Source: an uncultured Clostridia bacterium
GTDB taxonomy: Bacteria; Bacillota_A; Clostridia; UMGS1840; HGM11507
Direction: 5' to 3'
DNA: 6,091 bases
Assembly (NCBI GenBank): GCA_934403665.1
Contig: CAKRUL010000095.1
Coordinates: 1-6,091, forward strand
Part shown: piece by piece, positions 1 to 6,091 of the stretch
Position numbering within the stretch: the first letter of the stretch is position 1
Layout: each line of letters begins with the position of its first letter
Translations under genes and position numbers: made by a program
The notes under the pieces: model-generated
What the model was told of the DNA's origin: nothing
Database searches by the model: none
The model's input: only the letters and a program-made list of their open reading frames with translations

Positions 1-1527
1 ACCGCCAGCGCCGAAATCGTTGCAGCGTTTGATTAGTGTTGTGACTTCTTTTTTCCGGAACAAGCGCTGAATTTTTCGTTCCTCCGGCGGATTTCCCTTC
101 TGCACCTCCGCTCCGCAGGTCTCAATCGACTGTTCTGTGTGTGCTTTGGAGGAGCCGGTAGCGCCGCCGCAGCCATCCCTTCCTGTTCTTCCGCCCAGCA
201 GAACGATCTGATCACCCGGCTGAGGCACAGTGCGAATCACATTTTCTTTCGGAGCTGCACCGACGACCGCACCGATTTCCATCCGTTTTGCAATATAGGA
301 TTCGTCATAAATTTCGCGCACCAATCCGGTAGACAGTCCGATTTGATTTCCGTAAGAGCTGTAGCCGTGAGCCGCAACGGTGGAAATCTTTCTCTGAGGC
401 AATTTTCCCTTTATGGTTTCCTCCACGGTTTTCCGAGGGTCGCCGCTTCCGGTGACACGCATCGCCTGATAGACATACGAACGGCCCGACAACGGATCGC
501 GAATGGCGCCGCCCAGACAGGTCGCCGCACCGCCGAAAGGCTCGATTTCCGTCGGATGATTATGCGTCTCGTTTTTAAACATCACAAGCCAGGTTTCCGG
601 CTTTCCGTTGACATCCACCTCAACTTCGATAGAACAAGCATTGATTTCTTCGGATTCATCCAGATTATCCAAAACGCCCTTCTTTTTCAGTTCCTTCATG
701 GCGATGGTTGCCAAATCCATCAGACATATCGGCTTTTCTTTTTTATCCTGATAAACAAACTTTCTGGATTGCAAATACTCTTCATAAACCTTTTGAATGA
801 CCGGATCTTCAATCTCCACACCGGTCAGGTGAGTAGAAAAAGTGGTGTGCCGGCAATGATCCGACCAATAGGTATCGATCATCTTCATCTCAGTCACGGT
901 CGGATTGCGTTTCTCCACATCCCGGAAATACTCCTGACAAAATTTGATGTCGTTCAGATCGCAGGCGAATCCATTCTCTTTCAGAAACGCAAAAAGCCCG
1001 TCTTCGTCAAGTTGGATAAAACCGTCAAACACCTTCACCTTGTCGGGCGTTTTGACTTGCATATCCAGTGAATCCGGCTTCTGTAAACCGGCTTCTCTTG
1101 AATCAACGGGATTGATTACATACTGTTTGATTTTTTCCATATCTGCATCGGAAACCGCGTCATTAACGGCATATACCTTTGCAACCTTCACATCCGGCTT
1201 TGCCTGTCCGGTCAGAATCTGAATACACTGCGCCGCAGAATCCGCTCTCTGGTCGAACTGCCCGGTCAGATATTCCACCGCAAACACCTTATAACCCGTG
1301 AAATCCACCGTTTCCAGAGAAAGGGTGTCTACCTGCGGTTCCGAAAAGATGGTATTCTGTGCCTTTCTGAAAATTTCCTCATCGATTCCCTGAACATCAT
1401 AGCGCACCAAGATACGAACATCCCTTAAGTCGGGGATTCGGAGATTTTCGGTCAAGTCGTTTAAGACGCCCTTTGCCTCCACTGCAAACGCAGGTCTCTT
1501 TTCTGAAAAAACGCGAACTATTTTCAT
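1..1527 (-). CDS. purL: Phosphoribosylformylglycinamidine synthase (FGAM synthase), N-terminal 509 residues, cut by left edge
   Basis: PurL catalyses the fourth step of de novo purine synthesis in the cytosol: FGAR + glutamine + ATP gives FGAM. Reading the minus strand from ATG at 1527, the frame is open for 509 codons and runs off the left edge. Residues 1 to about 150 form a PurS-like N-terminal region, which points to the large single-chain form (about 1200-1250 residues in clostridia and relatives) rather than the split PurS/PurQ/PurL. A linker follows, with YWSDHCRHTTF at 220-230, then the ATP-binding synthase domain with FKNETHNHP at 317-325 and GGRTGRDGCGGATGSS at 445-460. The visible part ends at CNDFGAGG. 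The glutaminase domain would lie outside the window. The start is supported by GGAGGA at 1534-1539, 6 nt from ATG. The gene begins 13 bp after the larE stop, so it is probably cotranscribed with larE. No PurR-type box was recognised. Identification is secure; the single-chain architecture is inferred. Confidence 0.97.
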   Translation of the reverse strand, partial: MKIVRVFSEKRPAFAVEAKGVLNDLTENLRIPDLRDVRILVRYDVQGIDEEIFRKAQNTIFSEPQVDTLSLETVDFTGYKVFAVEYLTGQFDQRADSAAQCIQILTGQAKPDVKVAKVYAVNDAVSDADMEKIKQYVINPVDSREAGLQKPDSLDMQVKTPDKVKVFDGFIQLDEDGLFAFLKENGFACDLNDIKFCQEYFRDVEKRNPTVTEMKMIDTYWSDHCRHTTFSTHLTGVEIEDPVIQKVYEEYLQSRKFVYQDKKEKPICLMDLATIAMKELKKKGVLDNLDESEEINACSIEVEVDVNGKPETWLVMFKNETHNHPTEIEPFGGAATCLGGAIRDPLSGRSYVYQAMRVTGSGDPRKTVEETIKGKLPQRKISTVAAHGYSSYGNQIGLSTGLVREIYDESYIAKRMEIGAVVGAAPKENVIRTVPQPGDQIVLLGGRTGRDGCGGATGSSKAHTEQSIETCGAEVQKGNPPEERKIQRLFRKKEVTTLIKRCNDFGAGG

Positions 1528-1540
1528 CTATGATCCTCCA

Positions 1541-2314
1541 TTATTCTAATTCCAAAAGAACGGTTTTGAACCCCAATTTCTCCGCTTCCTGCTTGATATG
1601 GGATGAAACGATTTTATATTGTTCTTCTTTTTTTGCTTCTATTTTTACGATATCACCGCGTATTCTCGCGCGCAGATACCCCTGCACACCCAAAGCACGG
1701 ATTTTCTTTTCCAGCTCCCAGCAAAGGGCAAGCCGCTTTTCGGTCAGCCCTTCCCCGACGGGAAAGCGGGTGGCAAGACAGGACATGGACGGCTTCACAT
1801 AATCGGCGAATCCGAATTTCTGCAAAAGGGCATAAACCTCCGGCTTCGTGATGCCGCAATCGGCCAGCGGTTTGCCGATCGACAATTCCTCCGCCGCCTG
1901 CAAGCCCGGCCTGTCCTGCCCCAGATCGTCTGCATTGGTGCCGTCTAACACGGCATCAATGCGATGATTCTCTGCATAACAGATACATTTTTGCATGATG
2001 TTTTTTTTACAGTGATAACAGCGATCCCTTCGATTAAACCGGAAAGCGTCCACCGAAAATTCCTCCGCCGGAAAAACAACCTGACGAATATTCAGCCGCT
2101 CACAGAGCTGTGCCGCCGCCTGCAGTTCCTCATCCGGCACCATGCTCCCCCGGGCTGTCAGCGCTGTAACCTTTGTGTTTCCTAAGGCTTGAACCGCCAA
2201 ACAGCAGAGAAGTGCGCTGTCTGCGCCGCCGGACAATGCCACTGCAACGGAATCAAATGTTCTCAGACACTGATACACTTTCTCTCTCTTGCACAAAATC
2301 AATTCATTCTTCAT
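1541..2314 (-). CDS. larE: LarE-family ATP-dependent sulfur transferase (PP-loop), three-cysteine type
   Basis: The 257-residue product matches the LarE family in length and motifs. LarE adenylates a carboxylate of the pyridinium dicarboxylate mononucleotide made by LarB and inserts sulfur, building the nickel-pincer nucleotide of lactate racemase and related enzymes. The PP-loop ATP-binding motif SGGADS is at 28-33. DGTNADD is at 124-130, followed by DRPGLQAAEE at 134-143. Cysteines lie at 99 and 102 (RCYHCKK) and 179 (PSMSCLATR). In Lactiplantibacillus plantarum LarE, the cysteine equivalent to 179 gives up its own sulfur. In Thermotoga maritima LarE, three such cysteines hold a [4Fe-4S] cluster that allows catalytic turnover. 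This protein has all three, so the cluster type is inferred. The first 11 bp overlap the end of the TPR gene, and there is no alternative in-frame start close upstream. No larA, larB or larC is visible, so the true substrate is uncertain; another PP-loop sulfur-transfer role is possible. Confidence 0.85.
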   Translation of the reverse strand: MKNELILCKREKVYQCLRTFDSVAVALSGGADSALLCCLAVQALGNTKVTALTARGSMVPDEELQAAAQLCERLNIRQVVFPAEEFSVDAFRFNRRDRCYHCKKNIMQKCICYAENHRIDAVLDGTNADDLGQDRPGLQAAEELSIGKPLADCGITKPEVYALLQKFGFADYVKPSMSCLATRFPVGEGLTEKRLALCWELEKKIRALGVQGYLRARIRGDIVKIEAKKEEQYKIVSSHIKQEAEKLGFKTVLLELE

Positions 2315-3089
2315 GAGTGCTCTCTGGCGTTTCCCCTTTCTTTTGCTTCATCTTTTCCAAGAAATCGCAAACCTCTTCCTTGGATATGGTGCTCAGATTA
2401 TTAAAGGAACATTGAACCGCCTGCTCCAATGCCTTCACAGCATTTTCACAATCTCCTTTTTGCTGCAGGACAAGTGCATAATTATAATATGCCTCCGGAA
2501 ATTTCGGTTTTTTCGGCATCAGCGTTTCATAAACTTCCAGAGCTTTATCATACTGACCATCCAAGTAAAGCGCCTGACCGTAATTATCCAACAGCACGGG
2601 ATGCTCGTCATTGTATTCCATTGCCTCTTCGCTGAATGCCACCGCATCCTTCGGGTCGTTTAAGAGATTATATAAATACCCCAATGTGCAATACACATTT
2701 GTGGTTTTATAATTCGCATAGACTTCGTTCATCATCTCTTTTGCTTTCTCCGGACTGCCTTCCTTATAAAGCACCAAAGCAAAAACCGCTTTTGCCTCAT
2801 ATTTCATGCCGGAAGACACTTTCGGATCTGCAATAATCTGTGAAAGCATCTGCCCGGCCTTCTGCACGTCGCCCAGCTTCAACTCGGTGAACGCATATCG
2901 TATCTTTGTGAATGGCTCCACCTTTTTAAAGCGGCACGCTTTGCAGAAAACCTCCAGCCCCTCTTTCACCTTTCCTTTGGAGATCAGCTGTGTTGCTCTC
3001 CAAACCAACAGATAGGGAAATTTGGGCACAACATTAAACAATACAAAAAAGATCAGAAACAGTGTCAGCAATAATGCGAGCGGACTCAT
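2304..3089 (-). CDS. Membrane-anchored tetratricopeptide-repeat (TPR) protein, function unknown
   Basis: The 261-residue protein begins with a strongly hydrophobic segment (about residues 3-22, LALLLTLFLIFFVLF) and lacks an obvious cleavage site, so it looks like a signal anchor. Arg31 and several lysines at 38-42 follow it, so the positive-inside rule predicts a cytoplasmic C-terminal domain. The rest is helical. At least three consecutive TPR-like units are visible at about 131-164, 165-198 and 199-232, with the usual small/aromatic spacing (for example NYGQALYLDGQYDKALEVY and YYNYALVLQQKGDCENAVKA). Degenerate repeats probably occupy about 28-130. The tail is charged and probably disordered. 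TPR domains bind other proteins, so a scaffold or assembly role is plausible, but no partner or reaction can be named from sequence. AGGGTG at 3095-3100 precedes ATG by 5 nt. The gene starts 24 bp after asnS and overlaps larE by 11 bp, placing it inside the operon. The fold is confident; the function is not. Confidence 0.85.
   Translation of the reverse strand: MSPLALLLTLFLIFFVLFNVVPKFPYLLVWRATQLISKGKVKEGLEVFCKACRFKKVEPFTKIRYAFTELKLGDVQKAGQMLSQIIADPKVSSGMKYEAKAVFALVLYKEGSPEKAKEMMNEVYANYKTTNVYCTLGYLYNLLNDPKDAVAFSEEAMEYNDEHPVLLDNYGQALYLDGQYDKALEVYETLMPKKPKFPEAYYNYALVLQQKGDCENAVKALEQAVQCSFNNLSTISKEEVCDFLEKMKQKKGETPESTHEE
2320..2325 (-). promoter_or_regulatory. Weak larE ribosome binding site inside the TPR gene
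   Basis: AGAGAG lies 5 nt before the larE ATG and is only a partial Shine-Dalgarno match, in contrast to the strong GGAGG-type sites of asnA and purL. Because larE starts 11 bp before the TPR reading frame ends, ribosomes finishing the TPR protein would be placed on the larE start. Translational coupling is inferred. Confidence 0.5.
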
Positions 3090-3113
3090 AAAATCACCCT
3101 GTCTTCTTTCAAA

Positions 3114-4508
3114 TTAAAATTCTGCCGTTCCGACGGTTCTCGGGAAGGGCAATACATCCCGGATATTCTGCATCCCGGAAAGATACATGATCGCCCGCTC
3201 AAAGCCCAAGCCAAAGCCGGCATGTTTACAGCCGCCGAAACGCCGGGTATCCAAATACCACCAGTAATCTTCCTCCTTCAGCCCCAGCTCCTTCATTTTT
3301 GCGAGCAGGACATCCAGCCGTTCTTCCCTCTGGCTTCCCCCGATGATTTCGCCTACGCCCGGCACCAGCAAATCCATAGCTGCTACCGTTTTTCCGTCAT
3401 CGTTCAGGCGCATATAAAACGCTTTGATCTCCTTGGGATAGTCTGTGACAAACAGAGGTTTTTGGAAGACCTGTTCTGTCAGATAGCGCTCATGCTCCGT
3501 TTGTAAATCGATCCCCCATTTTACGGGATACTCAAACTTCTGACCGGACTTCTCCAAGATCTCGACCGCCTCGGTGTAGGTCACATGTCCGAATTCCGAG
3601 TTCAGAATATGCTGCAGCCGTTCCAACAGTGTTTTATCGATAAATTGATTGAAAAATGCCATTTCCTCAGGAGCATTGTCCAGACAATACTGAATGATAA
3701 ATTTCAGCATCCGTTCCGCCAGATCCATATCATCCTTCAGATCCGCAAAAGCAATTTCCGGTTCCACCATCCAAAATTCTGCGGCATGCCGAGCCGTATT
3801 CGAATTTTCCGAACGGAAGGTGGGACCGAACGTATAGACATTCTTAAATGCCATAGCATAGGTTTCCGCCTCCAACTGACCGCTGACGGTCAGGTTGGTG
3901 GATTTTCCGAAGAAATCCTTGGAATAGTCTGCCTTGCCGTCCTCGGTTTTCGGAACGTTCGCCATGTCCATCGTAGTGACATGGAACATTTCTCCTGCTC
4001 CCTCGCAATCGGAGCCTGTAATAATAGGAGTATGTACATATACAAACCCGTTCTCGTTAAAAAACTTATGAATCGCATAAGCAACCACACTTCTTAAGCG
4101 AAACACCGCAGAGAAGGTGTTGGTCCGCGCGCGCAAATGCGCCTGCGTTCTCAGAAATTCAAAGGAGTGGCGCTTTTTCTGCAAAGGATACTCCGGTGCG
4201 GAAGAACCTTCTACCACAATGGAGACCGCCTTGATTTCAAAGGGCTGTTTTGCCTCCGGCGTCAGCTCCAAAACACCGCACACCGTCAAAGCCGCACCCA
4301 CATTCTGCTTTGCAATTTCTTTATAATTGTCTATCTTTTCGTTTTCAAAAACAACCTGCACGCTTTTGAAAAATGTGCCGTCGTTCAGTTCGATAAACCC
4401 GAAATTTTTCGCATCACGGATGGTACGAATCCAACCGCTGACCTTTACTTCTTTTCCTCCCAGCCGTTCCGTCTCGCGAAACAACTGTTTTACACTTACA
4501 TAATCCAT
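3114..4508 (-). CDS. asnS: Asparaginyl-tRNA synthetase
   Basis: AsnRS is a cytosolic class IIb aminoacyl-tRNA synthetase that joins asparagine to tRNA-Asn using ATP. The product is 464 residues, close to the 466 of the E. coli enzyme. An N-terminal OB-fold anticodon-binding domain covers about 19-100 ([20 protein letters not shown]). The class II core follows: motif 1 around 151-170 with Pro161 ([20 protein letters not shown]), motif 2 at 231-251 ([16 protein letters not shown], Arg232 and Glu234), and motif 3 at 431-443 ([13 protein letters not shown], Arg438). The insertion at about 184-212, ending in LTVSGQL, matches the E. coli-like long form. The motif 2 text [11 protein letters not shown] fits AsnRS rather than AspRS. 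The start has purine-rich AAAGGAA (4519-4525) and GGAAGA (4511-4516) upstream. It lies 86 bp after asnA, which makes its amino acid substrate, and leads a tight downstream gene string. Complete, with no missing key residue seen. Confidence 0.98.
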   Translation of the reverse strand: MDYVSVKQLFRETERLGGKEVKVSGWIRTIRDAKNFGFIELNDGTFFKSVQVVFENEKIDNYKEIAKQNVGAALTVCGVLELTPEAKQPFEIKAVSIVVEGSSAPEYPLQKKRHSFEFLRTQAHLRARTNTFSAVFRLRSVVAYAIHKFFNENGFVYVHTPIITGSDCEGAGEMFHVTTMDMANVPKTEDGKADYSKDFFGKSTNLTVSGQLEAETYAMAFKNVYTFGPTFRSENSNTARHAAEFWMVEPEIAFADLKDDMDLAERMLKFIIQYCLDNAPEEMAFFNQFIDKTLLERLQHILNSEFGHVTYTEAVEILEKSGQKFEYPVKWGIDLQTEHERYLTEQVFQKPLFVTDYPKEIKAFYMRLNDDGKTVAAMDLLVPGVGEIIGGSQREERLDVLLAKMKELGLKEEDYWWYLDTRRFGGCKHAGFGLGFERAIMYLSGMQNIRDVLPFPRTVGTAEF

Positions 4509-4536
4509 TCTCTTCCGATTCCTTTCCGCCGAATTG

Positions 4537-4567
4537 AAATAAGGTAGTATATCATACTACCTTATTT
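4537..4567. promoter_or_regulatory. Perfect 14-bp inverted repeat (hairpin or operator) between asnA and asnS
   Basis: The arms are AAATAAGGTAGTAT (4537-4550) and its exact reverse complement (4554-4567), separated by only 3 bases. In asnS-direction RNA it would form a 14-bp stem that ends about 28 nt before the asnS ATG and about 11 nt before the AAAGGAA ribosome-binding element. It also sits just downstream of the candidate -10 box at 4580-4585. It could be a dimeric-repressor operator, an mRNA 5' stem, or a weak terminator/attenuator. Against a normal intrinsic terminator are the low GC content (five G-C pairs or fewer) and the lack of a run of U after the stem, apart from the TTATTT within the arm. 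No known operator consensus was recognised. Confidence 0.6.
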
Positions 4568-4579
4568 TCTATATATTCA

Positions 4580-4608
4580 GTTATACCACATTTTCTACAA
4601 CAATTCAA
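4580..4608 (-). promoter_or_regulatory. Candidate sigma-A promoter for asnS and downstream genes
   Basis: On the minus strand, TTGAAT (4608-4603) is followed by a 17-nt spacer and TATAAC (4585-4580). TGG directly before the -10 box gives an extended -10. The -35 box lies inside the last codons of asnA. A start site near 4573 would place the inverted repeat near the start of the leader RNA. Pattern match only; such AT-rich matches also occur by chance. Confidence 0.45.
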
Positions 4609-5605
4609 TATGATTCATTGCACAATCGCAAATCATTTTTTGATCCCACATGGAGGATTGCACCTCACCGATATGTGCTTTCTTCAAAAGAAACATGCAA
4701 AGACGGGACTGTCCGATTCCGCCGCCTACCGTATAAGGCAGGTATCCGTTCAGCAAATCCGTATGGAATTTCAGATGAATCCGTTCTTCACACCCTGCTT
4801 CCTTCAACTGAGAAAGCAGTGCTTTTTCATCCACCCGAATTCCCATAGAAGAAATTTCAAACGCCTGATTCAGCACCGGATACCACAGAAGAATATCCCC
4901 GTTCAGCTCCCAGTCATCATAATCGGGCGCCCGCCCGTCATGCGGTTTTCCGTTGCTCAGCTTGCCGCCGATTTTCATAAGAAACACTGCTCCGCATTCC
5001 TTCGCAATGGCATTTTCCCGTTCTTTCGGCGTTTGATCCGGATATTTGTCCAAAAGCTCCTGTGTGGTGATATATGTGAGTTTATCCGGCAATATTTTTG
5101 GAATTTCGGGATAGCTTTCACAAACGAATTGCTCCGTATCCTTCAATGCGGCATAGATGTCCTCCACAATGCTTTTTAAGGTTGTCTCGTTGCGTTCTCC
5201 CTGAGAAATAATTTTTTCCCAGTCCCACTGATCCACATAAATGGAATGGAGATTATCCAAATCTTCATCGCGGCGGATGGCATTCATATCGGTATACAAC
5301 CCTTCCCCATGATTAAAATCATATTTTTTGAGCGCCATTCTCTTCCACTTGGCAAGAGAATGAACCACTTCTACCCGGTTGTTCCCGATGCCCTTGACCT
5401 CGAAACTGACCGGACGCTCCACACCGTTCAAATTATCGTTCAAACCGGTTTCCGGCAGAACAAACAGCGGAGCAGAGACTCGTTTTAAATTCAGTTTATT
5501 CACAAGCTCAGTCTGAAAATGATCTTTGATGTGTTGAATCGCTTGTTCTGTTTCGAGAACTGACAGATAAGATTTATAATCCTTCGGGATAATCAACTTG
5601 GCCAT
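4595..5605 (-). CDS. asnA: Aspartate-ammonia ligase (asparagine synthetase A)
   Basis: AsnA makes asparagine from aspartate, ammonia and ATP through an aspartyl-AMP intermediate; it is cytosolic and uses ammonia rather than glutamine. The product is 336 residues, against 330 in E. coli, and is collinear with it. Visible family motifs include LNDNLNG (55-61), HSLAKWKR (82-89), GEGLYTDM (100-107), YVDQWDWE (123-130), RAPDYDDW (225-232), [10 protein letters not shown] (251-260) and GGGIGQSRL (284-292). By alignment with E. coli, active-site residues D46, K77, R100 and Q116 correspond to D57, K88, R111 and Q126, all present. The fold is related to the class II AspRS/AsnRS catalytic core, so asnA and asnS are distant structural relatives side by side. 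A strong AGGAGG site (5613-5618), 7 nt before ATG, fixes the start. There is no room for a T-box leader in the 135-bp gap upstream. Complete gene. Confidence 0.98.
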   Translation of the reverse strand: MAKLIIPKDYKSYLSVLETEQAIQHIKDHFQTELVNKLNLKRVSAPLFVLPETGLNDNLNGVERPVSFEVKGIGNNRVEVVHSLAKWKRMALKKYDFNHGEGLYTDMNAIRRDEDLDNLHSIYVDQWDWEKIISQGERNETTLKSIVEDIYAALKDTEQFVCESYPEIPKILPDKLTYITTQELLDKYPDQTPKERENAIAKECGAVFLMKIGGKLSNGKPHDGRAPDYDDWELNGDILLWYPVLNQAFEISSMGIRVDEKALLSQLKEAGCEERIHLKFHTDLLNGYLPYTVGGGIGQSRLCMFLLKKAHIGEVQSSMWDQKMICDCAMNHIELL

Positions 5606-5637
5606 TCAATCTCCTCCTATTTCTTCGTTGCTTTTTT

Positions 5638-5666
5638 ATTTTAACACAGTTTCAGGGGAATGAAAA
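5638..5666 (-). promoter_or_regulatory. Candidate extended -10 promoter for asnA
   Basis: On the minus strand, TAAAAT (5643-5638) matches the -10 consensus at five of six positions and is preceded by TGT, giving a TGnTAAAAT extended -10. TTTTCA (5666-5661) lies 17 nt upstream as a weak -35 box. The predicted start near 5631 leaves a leader of only about 25 nt, ending in the strong asnA ribosome binding site, too short for a riboswitch or T-box. Not tested beyond pattern matching. Confidence 0.55.
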
Positions 5667-5729
5667 GGAGATTTTCAAAAACCGTTACATTTTTTAATGA
5701 ATAAAGTAATTTATTTACAGTTTCATTCC
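5646..5729. repeat. Short direct and inverted repeats in the asnA upstream gap
   Basis: ACAGTTTCA occurs at 5646-5654 and again at 5717-5725. GGAATGAAA at 5657-5665 is the exact reverse complement of TTTCATTCC at 5721-5729. The inner copies border and overlap the proposed asnA -35 box. There is also a GC-free 6-bp hairpin at 5700-5715 with no following U run on the minus strand. These may be regulatory half-sites, but 9-bp matches in AT-rich DNA can arise by chance. No convincing terminator for the upstream esterase gene is seen in this gap. Confidence 0.3.
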
Positions 5730-5740
5730 GCCGTGTTTTT

Positions 5741-6091
5741 TCATTCTTCTGCCAGTTTTCTCAGATAAGCAATCTTTCTTTCCCGTTCTTGCAAGCCGAC
5801 CGTGTGTTTCATAAAAGGATATACATGAACCTGTTTCGGGACATTCATACGCTGATATGCCCCCATAAAAAACCGCGCGGGACACACATTGTCCTTTTCT
5901 CCGACTGCCGCAAGAACCGGACAGGTGATTTTATCCGCCATGTTGATCAAATCAAAATAGCTGACAGTTTCAAAGACCTTGTCTGCGTTCTCCGGATATC
6001 TTCTGATATAGTCTGCCGCAGCAGCAAAGGACCCGTATTCCCCTTCAATCCGTTTATCAATCTGACAATTGCTCGGCACATCACACAGGAC
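5741..6091 (-). CDS. AXE1-family alpha/beta hydrolase (acetyl xylan esterase / cephalosporin-C deacetylase type), C-terminal part
   Basis: Only the last 116 residues are visible; the frame enters open from the right edge and ends in TGA at 5741. The family (carbohydrate esterase family 7) removes acetyl groups from xylo-oligosaccharides and similar small esters, usually in the cytoplasm. Matching landmarks, in visible numbering, are CDVPSN (3-8), ADYIRRYPENADKVFETVSYFD (25-47), NMADKITCPVLAAVGEKD (50-67) and YPFMKHTVG (91-99). Asp67 and His96 fit the last two members of the Ser-Asp-His triad. The nucleophile serine (GxSxGG) would lie outside the window. GTG at 6079 is an internal valine codon, not a start, because the family sequence continues upstream of it. 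A 135-bp gap with its own promoter separates it from asnA, so it is probably a separate unit. The substrate cannot be set from this fragment; other alpha/beta hydrolases of the same superfamily are possible. Confidence 0.85.
   Translation of the reverse strand, partial: VLCDVPSNCQIDKRIEGEYGSFAAAADYIRRYPENADKVFETVSYFDLINMADKITCPVLAAVGEKDNVCPARFFMGAYQRMNVPKQVHVYPFMKHTVGLQERERKIAYLRKLAEE

Noticed and set aside
139..1071. Plus-strand open frame of 310 codons
   Set aside because: It lies wholly antisense to purL, whose motifs are continuous on the minus strand. Its translation shows no recognisable domain, so it is a shadow of purL codon use.
3585..4097. Plus-strand open frame of 170 codons
   Set aside because: Antisense to the conserved core of asnS; no domain recognised.
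4537..4567. NikR-type nickel operator, suggested by TCATAC in the palindrome and the nearby larE
   Set aside because: The NikR pattern needs GTATGA and TCATAC about 16 bp apart. Only a half-site is present and the symmetry centre does not fit.
4537..4567. Strong intrinsic terminator for asnA
   Set aside because: The stem is AT-rich and no run of U follows it on the minus strand (the next bases are CAATTC). Kept only as one weak option.
4610..5179. Plus-strand open frame of 189 codons
   Set aside because: Antisense to asnA, which aligns along its whole length with E. coli AsnA; no independent support.
5695..5720. Terminator hairpin after the esterase gene
   Set aside because: The stem AATAAA/TTTATT has no G-C pair, and the downstream minus-strand sequence does not give a proper U tract.
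5741..6079. GTG at 6079 as the true start of the esterase gene, giving a 112-residue protein
   Set aside because: The frame stays open to the window edge and the residues before it (VLCD) continue the AXE1 family sequence. The gene is cut by the edge, not short.

Overview
The window is a compact, wholly minus-strand stretch of bacterial chromosome, best explained as a Firmicutes genome, probably class Clostridia and perhaps a gut-type Oscillospirales or Lachnospirales relative. This placement is an inference. It rests on AGGAGG-type ribosome binding sites, short gaps between genes, the asnA/asnS pairing, and a PurL N-terminus resembling the long single-chain form found in clostridia and relatives. 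No mobile element, CRISPR array, tRNA or rRNA gene was found.

Layout, in the direction of transcription (high to low coordinates): (1) the C-terminal 116 residues of an AXE1-family esterase (acetyl xylan esterase / cephalosporin-C deacetylase type), cut by the right edge; (2) a 135-bp gap with a good extended -10 promoter; (3) asnA, ammonia-dependent asparagine synthetase; (4) an 86-bp gap with a second candidate promoter and a perfect 14-bp inverted repeat; (5) asnS, asparaginyl-tRNA synthetase; (6) a membrane-anchored TPR protein of unknown function; (7) larE, a PP-loop sulfur transferase with three cysteines at the cluster-binding positions; (8) the first 509 codons of purL (FGAM synthase), cut by the left edge.

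The genes from asnS to purL are separated by 24, -11 and 13 bp, so they look like one transcription unit, with tpr and larE overlapping and probably translationally coupled. asnA may be cotranscribed or may precede a second promoter. asnA makes asparagine from aspartate and ammonia, and asnS charges tRNA-Asn with it, so the pair is a coherent module. Why a TPR protein and a LarE-type sulfur insertase lie between asnS and purL is not explained by any pathway visible here.

Most of the window is ordinary housekeeping sequence. I see no clear evidence for a new system. The points most worth a second look are the orphan three-cysteine LarE coupled to the TPR protein, and the hairpin/operator-like palindrome in front of asnS.
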